Below, one piece after another: positions 55,723-64,000 of a stretch of DNA of 64,000 nt. The stretch lies in the NCBI RefSeq assembly GCF_035046485.1, contig NC_085138.1, forward strand, positions 449,043,204 through 449,107,203, given 5' to 3'. A model generated the notes under the pieces. It searched no databases. It worked only from the letters and a program-made list of their open reading frames with translations, and was not told the origin of the DNA. The position numbers were made by a program, and so were the translations under genes. Numbering within the stretch: position 1 is the stretch's first letter; each line of letters starts with the position of its first letter. Origin of the DNA: Aedes albopictus (lineage: Eukaryota > Arthropoda > Insecta > Diptera > Culicidae).

Positions 55723-55947
55723 GGACAAACGTTTTGGAATCTCTGTTCAACATTGCATCAGAACTTTAAATGCACAAATCTCAAGAAACAACATTCTTAC
55801 AAAAGTGTATGTTTTTGTAGTGAGCTTAGTATAAGAAGATCTGGTGCGCAGGATCAGTTGCTCGTGAGATTTGTGCGGTTGAAATCGAGAGTAGGTGCAA
55901 AAGTCGGCCATTGTGGTGGCCATCTTGGGATTTTAACGAGTTTGTCC
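55723..55947 (-). mobile_element. TTAA-target MITE, copy 3
   Basis: Termini GGACAAACGTTTTGGAATC and the inverted GATTTTAACGAGTTTGTCC, TTAA on the left and TTAT on the right. Internal blocks shared with 24653 and 29937, including AAAGTCGGCCATTGTGG. Confidence 0.82.
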
Positions 55948-56209
55948 TTATGAGATTGGGTTCATACACTACAACAAACATTTCACCATAAACTGTTTGA
56001 ATTGTTTCTGCTCATAGCATAGTTGATTGCATGCTCGCTTTATGAAGGGGCTTTATTCCCAGCCATGGCGCATACAACTTGTCGTCCAATGGCTTTCGAC
56101 CGAGAGCGACTGACTTTGACACTTTTTTTCGAGCTACCACTTTATTGAAACAGGATAAATTGCACAAATTTTCTATATAGTGGATGACGTTAAAGTTAAG
56201 AACGCAGTC

Positions 56210-56509
56210 GAAAGAGAGATGAGTTTGTGATATAGGAGTGTTCGCGGTGCGTCTTTGGAGTCAGTTTGGCTTTCTATTCCGCAGAATCATTACTTATTAT
56301 GTGGAATAGTTGGTTAAAGCGCCGGTCTAGCGAATACGGAGTCGTGAGTTCGAATCCCACCAGAACGCGGTTTTTTTTAAACAAACTTCATCTCTTAATT
56401 TGTCAATTAGCAACATTTCGTGCCTTCCAATTACAAGTTTTTCCAGTATGTTTCAGGCATACCAGCAAATCTGGTAAAATGCCAGTAAAATGGGCAATAT
56501 GTGTTATCG
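56210..56509 (+). mobile_element. Full-length SINE (family of 18.2 and 39.2 kb)
   Basis: Bounded by the 13-mer TAAGAACGCAGTC on both sides (56197-56209 and 56510-56522). Leader GAAAGAGAGATG, then a tRNA-like head (A box GGAATAGTTGGTTAAAGC, B box GAGTTCGAATCCC), the body AACATTTCGTGCC and a tail TACCAGCAAATCTGG with ATGCCAGTAAAATGGG. Defines the full 300-bp unit. Confidence 0.9.
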
Positions 56510-56539
56510 TAAGAACGCAGTCTAGAGTAATCGAAAATA

Positions 56540-56760
56540 TGCTGAAAAAATCCTGAGAAAATCTCAAGAAAATTTCCTGAGAAAATCTCGAAGCATTTGC
56601 TGAGGATCTTTGAAAGAATTTTCCGTCGACATACTGTAAGAAATTTACCAAGGACTCCAGATGATATTTAAAGAATTTCACGAGGTACTCTTTTAAAAAA
56701 TTGCAAAAATCCACTGGAGAATATCGAGAGAAACTCCAGGAGGAATATATCATGGAAATT
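56540..56760. repeat. Degenerate GGAATTC-type tract
   Basis: GAAAATCTCAAGAAAATTTCC and related variants. Weakly periodic. Confidence 0.45.
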
Positions 56761-57097
56761 TTCGCTGTGCTCCAGGATTAAAGAAAAACCAGCTATGCAA
56801 TCGCAAACCTTGAAGTTATTGGACTTTTCAAAGGTTTTTTTTATATTCATTGTCGGGTATTTAAATTCAGTTGATGAATCTATTATTTTTAAGGGTATGC
56901 AACAGGGTCGTGCAATTTCGAAAGGAAAACATGACGTACGACGGACGTAGCAAATCGTTTCCCATACGAACGGACTGCTGTGATGCGTCATCTCTCACCC
57001 AGCAATACACTCGTTCGCTGCTGCAACAGAAACAAGTATGTATGAAACATGGAATGATACACTTGGATTTTCGTTTCATTTATGAGTCATTGAAATA

Positions 57098-57858
57098 CAG
57101 GGGGTGGCCAAAATGTTTGGGATAGGCAACTTTTTTTCTCTCACAGAAAAGTTCAACAAGCTATAACTTTTCATTGAGTGCATCAAAAAATCTCAAATTT
57201 TGACTGTTTGTCAACATATTATATGTGCATCATTGGTAAAAATTTGGGCTCGATTGAATAATGTTTCGCAAAGTTAGAACCGAACGGGTAAAACACTATT
57301 TTTCAGACAACTCATTTTTGAGCTGTCATATCTCGGAAACGAGTGAACCGAATTGAATGAAATTTTGAACGTACACTAACCATATGTAAGTGCTTCACAA
57401 ACTGCTAAAGCATAGGTACTTTTTAAACGTTGAAAAAGGTTATCATGGATTGACACTTTTTGGATTTTTCTCGAAAAAATGTAATATTTTTACATCAGTG
57501 TCAATAAATTTTAGTGTTGATATCCAAAGATTTTCAACTTCTGTTCTCAAGTTATCTCTAATCAGATATATTAGAGCCTATTAAGATTGAAGAAAGAACA
57601 CATTTAGTAATTTTTGTTTGGTATTGTAAATTTGAGTTATTTTCCTTTCCTTTTTTATAGTGTTTTACCCGAACGGTTCTAACTTTGCGAAACATTACTC
57701 AATCGAGCCCAAATTTGTACCAATGATGCACATATAATAGGTTGACAAACAGTCAAAATTTGAGATTTTTTGATGCACTGTATGAAAAGTTACAGCATGT
57801 TGAATTTTTTGGTGGGAGAAAAAAAGTTGCCTATCCCAAACATTTTGGCCATCCCCTG
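57098..57858. mobile_element. TA-target MITE, family A, complete
   Basis: Starts CAGGGGGTGGCCAAAATG and ends CATTTTGGCCATCCCCTG, TA outside both. Inverted arms exceed 200 bp (GTTTGGGATAGGCAACTTTT, CTCAAATTTTGACTGTTTG, GGGCTCGATTGA). The middle is shared with the copy at 470-1050. Tc1/mariner-type by target site and CAG end. Confidence 0.9.
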
Positions 57859-57860
57859 TA

Positions 57861-59650
57861 CTTCAACATGCTAAAAACACTATTTAAACCGCATTTTTCA
57901 ATAGTGGTGCACGCCAATAGAATGATAATTATATTTTATGAAAGAGGATAACAAATTCGACCACTTAAATCTAATTAATCGGCGCCTGTAACCATTGAGA
58001 GACTAGCGCGCACCAGTGAGACACTAATGCACTGACGGGTGAAGCACAAGCATTGCGACCGGGTGGGAGACTACCGAGTGCTACGATGAGCGGAAAAGTT
58101 TTTAAAACGAACCGAGTGATTAGAAAAATGTAACGGTTGAAACGGTGAAGTGAAACGGTTGAAGTGACTCATTCAAATGCTGCATGAAAGTGTATCATTG
58201 AAACGAAATTGTACGCCCCTGGTATGCCATAACAAAAAAGACTTGAGAACAAGAAAAGCCTTCTCACCTCAATTGCTTTATTGAGAGGTTTAATGATGTA
58301 AATGTTATTGGCGAAGCCAAAGAGCGATCGATTTGCTTGCTACAGTATTGTCGTGTAAACTTGAAAACTTCGCATATCATTCCGATTCACGCTATCATGG
58401 GTATGAGTTATCACGCAACATATAAGTAACCGGAAATAGCAAATATCTCTGTTTCAAACTACAAAGATCGAAAACCGGATGTTTGACCACAGAAGAGCGG
58501 ATCACATATTTGTTCATCCATTTCCCTATTTGAACTACACCACCGGGAGTAATCTGACTGAACGATTCTGCGAAAACAACAGGTCACGTTCTCCATCCCA
58601 CGCGACTTTAGCGAATGGTGGCGTGTTTTCTTCGCCATGCTGAATCCGGGAAAAGCTTCTTTCAACCCACACGAGACGTGGGTGAAGAGGATTGAAGACG
58701 TACACACGAATAAAGATAATCTTGCTCACGTAGTAGAGTAACGTCTCCATGGGCACATGATTCATTAATCATCGATTCGCCCGGCTGGGTGATATGCACG
58801 AACTTCATTTCCATGTGCTCTGTCCTGTGATGAGGACTTTATTCGCATGCCGAACAGTCAACGACGGCAACGGTTGGGCGGAAGGTGTCAGATGCTTATA
58901 GGACGCTTCTTAATGTTTATGTTTAGGTGCTCAAGGACATTATTTTAGAGTTTACCTTATTGGACAAGTGAGAGCTAGACTCACAAATCAGCAAGTAATC
59001 ATGAGTGTTACCATAGCAAGTGCTTGTTTTTCTTACAATTGACCTTTTACATCCAGTTCCCTCCACCTCCAACAGACGAGAGCGGAAACGAGAGTTTTAT
59101 ACGGTGATGGATCAAGCAGCAAACGCAACTGTCACAAGTTTATCGAACTGTAACGGATAAAGGTAAAATCGATTGTTCCGTTCAGACAACGAACACAAAC
59201 AAGCGAATACGTAATTTCCATCATCACGAGCTTCTTATGCAAAATGCGGTGTTTTAAACGATCAGGTAATTGTACCAGATTTTTTTTAAGTGATTTAAAT
59301 ACAAAAAAGAATCGAAAAGAGTAGTAGAAAAGTAAGAAAAATTGCTACAAAATTTGTTTCTCTCGGAAAGCTACTCAATTTTACTAGTATTGAACTGTTT
59401 CGTAAAAACGACATAATTAATTAAAAACTCCTAATGGACCACTTTTCGTGGAACATGAATAGGCCGCAGGCATCATGGTTCCTTCCAATTAAACGACTAA
59501 AACCAAAAATTAACGGTATGATCCCGGCAAATTGGGCAAATAGAACCCTCCACTACCTCACTTTTGCAAACGAACCGACAAAGTTAGCCAAACGTGAACC
59601 ACCCATCACCCATCAGTCGAAAATCAGTTTTTCACACCGCAACACACCAT
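57861..59650. other. No gene recognised
   Basis: About 1.8 kb without transposon ends. Frames up to 82 codons (minus 58459-58707) are not assignable. Confidence 0.4.
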
Positions 59651-59659
59651 TCGAGGAGT

Positions 59660-60560
59660 AAGGTTGTTCTACCCCAGTCGGCTGAACCGAAGACGGGGTA
59701 CTGTTTTTACCCTTCTTACACCCATAAGAAGGATATAAATATCGCTCGAAAAACCGACTTTCGATCCGAGGACCGGAGGGCCGAGTCTCATATACCAATG
59801 AACTCAGCTCGACGAACTGAGCAAATGTCTGTATGTGTGTGTGTGTGTGTGTGTGTATGTGTGTATGTGCGTTACAAAAAAAAGTCACGCACGTTTCTCA
59901 GCCGTCTTTCAACCGATTTGAGTTCTCTTGGAAGCAAATGAAAGCTACTACATCCTAGTAGAACGCTATTGAATTTTTTTTTCGATTGGACGTTCGGTTA
60001 CCGAGATATCTCTCGAAGAGTACTTATGAGTCATACATCTAAACTTTTTAAGATTTTTGACCAAGTGTATCATAATAAATATTTTGGCCGTTTGTCAATC
60101 GATTTGGGTTCTCTTGGCACCAAATGAAAGCTACAGCAAATTTTATTTCGATTGGACATTTGGTTACAGAGATATCTTTCGAAGGTACTTAGGATTTATA
60201 CAACTAAACCTTTTGAAATTTTTGACCAAGTGTATCATAATAAATATCTTAGCCGTCTGTCAACCGATTTCGGTTCTCGTGGCACCAAATGAAAGCTACA
60301 ACATTCTAGTAGAGCCCTATACAATTTCATTAGGATTGGACATTTGGTTACCGAGATATTTTTCAAAGAGTTCTTGGGAGTGATACAGGTTAACTTCTTG
60401 AGAGATTTTTGACCAAGGGTACCATAATAAATATCTCAGCCGTCTGTCAACCGATTTGGGTTCTCTAAGCACCAAATGAAAGCTACAGTATCCTAGTAAA
60501 AGGCCCTGAAATTTTATTTCGATTCCACATTTGATTACTGAGATATCTTACGAAGAGTAT
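59660..60560 (+). repeat. Tandem repeat of about 180 bp behind a (GT)n leader
   Basis: GCCGTCTGTCAACCGATTT-type blocks begin near 59901, 60084, 60251 and 60439 (gaps 183, 167, 188). Each is followed by CACCAAATGAAAGCTAC, GATTGGACATTTGG and TGACCAAGTGTATCATAATA. A GT microsatellite (about 59834-59862) and a leader with GGACCGGAGGGCCGAG precede the array. No protein. Confidence 0.78.
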
Positions 60561-60569
60561 TTCAATAAA

Positions 60570-61236
60570 TTCTTTTTTTATTATTATATGCACTTGTTAT
60601 CTTGCATTAGTTTTTGACCAATCTATGGGAAATTATTTTTAAATAAATAATGCTGACCTCATACAAAGTGTATACTAGCAGGTTACTGTTTTCAACAAAA
60701 TTATAAATAACAAATAATAAATACACAGGAATTCTATGAAAACTAACAATATGTTAAATGAATTTGAATTTTGAATTCATATATTGTGGGAAAAATGCAA
60801 GAACCGGACAGAAATATTTTTAATGAACCTTACAGATTTAAATTACAATAGCTAAAATAACTAGCCAATGCTAAAACTGATGAACATAGTAGATATATCA
60901 CTTTTGTCCTTTTACACCATAACCATGAATACAAGTACTACTTAATCGACTGATTAAGAGATATTAGACAAAGTGTTTCTCGATGATTTTCTTACCCATT
61001 TGTTAATCGATTCAAGATATTTTGGCAGTTAACAAAATATACAATATTCCAGAATATGTAAGCTATTTTTGAAACATTCCATTCAAGATTCTAGGAGGTG
61101 TCTGGCATTTCTGGTCCATGATGCTATTTTGGAAACCAATCCACTAGATGCCGAATCCACAATATTTTCTAGAACTTTCGGTCAATTACACAAAATAAAT
61201 ATGTTAAATACAAATAATACAACCTCGAATACAACA
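60570..61236. other. AT-rich stretch, no gene recognised
   Basis: Nothing supportable. Confidence 0.4.
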
Positions 61237-61240
61237 ATAA

Positions 61241-61905
61241 CACTAGTTTACAGCATTTTTGAACTCGGTAAGCTGATGATTTTTGTTGTGGAATCATGCC
61301 CTGAGTTCGAAAACGCGACGGAAAAAAATTACAGTAGAGCGGAAATTTTTTCGACTTTCCATACAATGTTGATGATTTGAAATCGATTTTTGTTCTATTT
61401 TTAAGCAAAGTCGCTCAATTCAAACATCTCATTCTCCGTAATCAATGCTCCGATTAACTCACCAATGTAACTCGCCAACATATGATATGTCAAATAAACG
61501 TTGAAAAAGAATTTTTAAATTGTTTTTTTTTTCTAATTGAAAAAAATATATTTCTTCATATATTTTTAGAAATGTTGCTAAAATTTAAGGAGATCGTCCC
61601 TAAAACTTGCCAATATCTTGAATTTTATTAATCTCACGCAAAACCTGCATTCAGATGATCGAATGGTATTATATTCAGCTTTTAATTTATGGAAAAAGAT
61701 TTAAAATTGGTTGAACAAAATGCAAGATATTTGAATTTAAGTAAATTCCATATTTCAAAAAGTTGTAAAACTCGATATTAAGCTAAAACTCTAAAACTGT
61801 TCTACTTAAAAATTATTAAGGTCGGTTTCGAAATCAGCGCTAAATTGTGCTCCAAAAATTTTGGTCGTTGACAGAAGTTCACGACTTTTATTTTGTAAAC
61901 TAGTG
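61241..61905. mobile_element. TWA-target MITE (PIF/Harbinger-like), copy 2
   Basis: Starts CACTAGTTTACA and ends TGTAAACTAGTG, flanked by TAA on both sides (61238-61240 and 61906-61908). It is the reverse complement of 5857-6532 along its length, including TCTGAGTTCGAAAACGCG-type and GAACAAAATGCAAGATAT-type blocks. Confidence 0.88.
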
Positions 61906-61959
61906 TAATTTTAATAAGTGTAAGAAGGGTTCTGTTCACCATAGGTGGATTAAATCGGG

Positions 61960-62350
61960 TTTTTATCATTTGACGCCGGGCGGCTTGCGGCATCCTAGCT
62001 CTCTAGGTACCATGCAACCTAGTTTAGCTGTTGTTGGCTATGGTTGGAACCATCGTCACCGCGCGCACAGCAAGCAATTTGTTAACGAGAGCAATCCGGT
62101 TTTTATGGCCACACGTAACGGAAACGTGCCCGCAGTCCTGATTGGTCGAGTGTGAATGTGGAATTTGAAACCAATGTTGATGGTTCGAATGGATGATGTT
62201 TTGCGTGAATTTAAAGTGGAACGAAATTGCCTAGCTGGTGAAGTTGTTTTGGAAACATTGCTTTACGATCACAAATACTGTACGTACCATATAAGTAACT
62301 TTAAAGGATTTACGTGAAAATTGTCAAGGGCGTAACCAGCTTTTCGGTCA
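61960..62350 (+). other. Unassigned, with short protein-like frames
   Basis: A 61-codon frame (61970-62155) and a second frame reading VRMDDVLREFKVERNCLAGE have protein-like texture, but I recognise no family and see no intron or promoter context. It could be a processed pseudogene fragment. Confidence 0.25.
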
Positions 62351-62363
62351 TTAGGGGGCAAGC

Positions 62364-62644
62364 TTCTTCTTCTTCTTGGCGTAACGTCCTCACTGGGACA
62401 AAGCCTGCTTCTCAGCTTAGTGTTCTATGAGCACTTCCACAGTTATTAACTGAGAGCTTCCTCTGCCAATGACCATTTTGCATGTGTATATCGTGTGGCA
62501 GGCACGAAGATACTCTATGCCCAAGGAAGTCAAGGAAATTTCCTTTACGAAAAGATCCTGGACCGACCGGGAATCGAACCCGTCACCCTCAGCATGGTCA
62601 TGCTGAATACCCGTGCGTTTACCGCCTCGGCTATATGGGCCCTT
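62364..62644 (-). mobile_element. Feilai-type SINE, full length, 13-bp target duplication
   Basis: The 13-mer TTAGGGGGCAAGC is perfect on both sides (62351-62363 and 62645-62657). Minus orientation: GAA tail at the left, body with AACGTCCTCACTGGGAC, B box read as GGGAATCGAACCCG near 62570, A-box region GTTTACCGCCTCGGC near the right. The clean duplication suggests a fairly recent insertion. Confidence 0.92.
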
Positions 62645-62879
62645 TTAGGGGGCAAGCACCCTTAGCAAATTCGTACCTACTAGCTTTTATAACTAAACGC
62701 AGCACGATGAAATTTAGTATATTAACATTATATTCTTACAGCATTATTTAATCCTTCAGCTCTCACCCTGTTATATTTTGTTCAATACGTTAAAAAAAGC
62801 TCGTGATGCTGGTAGTGGTGACCAATTTCTGGAAGATTAAAGATTCTTATCCACTCGTGAATTATTTTGCTCTGATTTG

Positions 62880-64000
62880 TATGTTGTTGAAATTCACAAA
62901 GATGTTTGAAGGATTTCTGAAATTTTTGAAGGAACTCCTGAATGAATGTTTGAAGAATCACTTGAGGAATTCCCGGAGAAATCCCTGGAAGACTTCCTGG
63001 ATAAATCCCTGAAGAAAAACCTGGATGAATCCCTGTTGCAATTCCTACAAGAATGCCTGGAGGAAGCCCTGTAGAATCCTTCGAGAAATTCCCGGCGAAA
63101 TTTCCGGAGGAATCCCTGGAAGAATTTTTGAAAGTATACCTGGAGAAATTCCTGTATAAATTATGGGAGGAACACCTAAATAAATTTCTGAAGAGATCTT
63201 ATGAGAAAATCCTAGAAGAAATCCTACATAAATTTCTGGAGGATTCCTTGGGAGAATTCTTGGAGAGATCCCAGAACGGATTCCTGGAGGAATCCTTGTA
63301 GCAATTACTGAGAAAATCTCTAGTGCGAATCCTGGAAGAATACCTGGAGAAACTTCTGAACGAATTCCGGGCGTAATTCCTGGAGGAATACTTGAATAAG
63401 ACCCATCCGGAATTCCTGGATAAATTTCTTGGGTGAATTCTTGGAGCAATCCCTGGAAGAACTACTGAAGAAATCAGAGGAATTCTGGGAGAAATTGCTG
63501 GAGAAATTTCTCAAAAAATCGCTTGAGACATTCCAGGAGGATTTCCTGGAAGAACCCTTGGAGAAATTTCTGGAGGAATCTCTGGGAATATCCCTGGAGA
63601 TATACGTGGGGGAATCCCGGGAAGAAAACCCTGGAGGAATATCTGGAGGAATCCCTGAAAAAATCCTGAAGGTATTCCTGGACAATTTCCTGGAAGAATT
63701 TCTGAAGAAGTCCCTAGAGGATTTCCTGGAGAAATTCCTGAAGGAATTGCTGATATAATGTCTGAAGGATGCCCAGAAACAATTCCTGGAGAAAATCCTG
63801 AAGAAATTCCTGGGGTATTTCCTGGAGGAATTCCTGGAGAAATCCCTGAAAAAAAAATGCTGAAAGTATTCCTGGAGAATTTCCTAGAAGAATTTCTAAA
63901 GGTATTCCTAGAGGATTTCCTGGAAGAATCCTTGGAAGAACTTCTGAGGGATTTCCTGGAGGAATCTTCGAAGGATTTCCTGGAGGAATCCTTGGGAAAA
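62880..64000. repeat. GGAATTCCTGGA minisatellite to window end
   Basis: Compact 12-18-bp variants (GAGGAATCCCTGGA, GAGAAATTCCTG). Long frames on both strands (up to 134 codons) are artefacts. The tract continues beyond the window. Confidence 0.88.

Noticed and set aside
59613..59888. Frame with His-Thr repeat
   Set aside because: Translation of a GT microsatellite.

Overview
This window reads as intergenic DNA from a culicine mosquito, most likely Aedes (aegypti or albopictus; I cannot separate them). The grounds are AT-rich sequence saturated with short DNA transposons, tRNA-derived SINEs of the Feilai type with GAA tails, and long tracts of the GGAATTCCTCCAGG-type degenerate minisatellite that I associate with Aedes intergenic DNA. 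I find no protein-coding host gene, no rRNA and no true tRNA gene. The open frames are short, and those over about 100 codons lie mainly in repeats. The one recognisable protein remnant is the C-terminal end of a non-LTR retrotransposon reverse transcriptase (minus strand, 31.4-32.3 kb), broken by a frameshift and stops.

Layout. 0-16 kb: MITEs of several superfamilies (TA-target, TWA-target, 8-bp hAT type, one Transib-like) between minisatellite tracts, including a foldback (6.8-8.0 kb) split by a hAT-type MITE and a near-palindromic 959-bp element (14.7-15.7 kb). 16-20 kb: two old tandem arrays (about 280-bp and about 145-bp units), both interrupted by SINEs or MITEs. 20.5-24 kb: a GC-richer block, a 55/56 inverted repeat enclosing a hammerhead-ribozyme-like core, and a hAT MITE. 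24.6-32 kb: TTAA MITEs, a 1.36-kb TA-flanked element and the reverse transcriptase pseudogene. 32.3-35.7 kb: relatively repeat-poor. 35.7-41.6 kb: a 2.3-kb foldback holding a Tc1/mariner-type MITE, then a three-level nest (MITE, 2.2-kb element with 9-bp target duplication, inverted SINE). 41.9-43.8 kb: three SINEs, one carrying a 114-bp TTAA MITE.

45.0-52.1 kb is the most striking region: one 7,010-bp unit with TTAA on both sides and termini starting CCCTTATAATC. Its inverted arms are about 98-99% identical over the outer 370 bp, each arm carries an array of about 150-bp units (about 4 left, 6 right), and the core is several kb of minisatellite. It has the ends of a piggyBac-type element but no visible transposase. 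52-64 kb returns to MITEs and SINEs, a four-unit tandem repeat near 60 kb, a second copy of the TWA-target MITE in inverted orientation, and a final minisatellite tract that runs off the end.

The recognisable features are nearly all mobile elements or their remains, and most calls rest on target-site duplications and terminal inverted repeats read directly from the sequence. Superfamily names are inferred from target-site length and terminal bases, not from a transposase.
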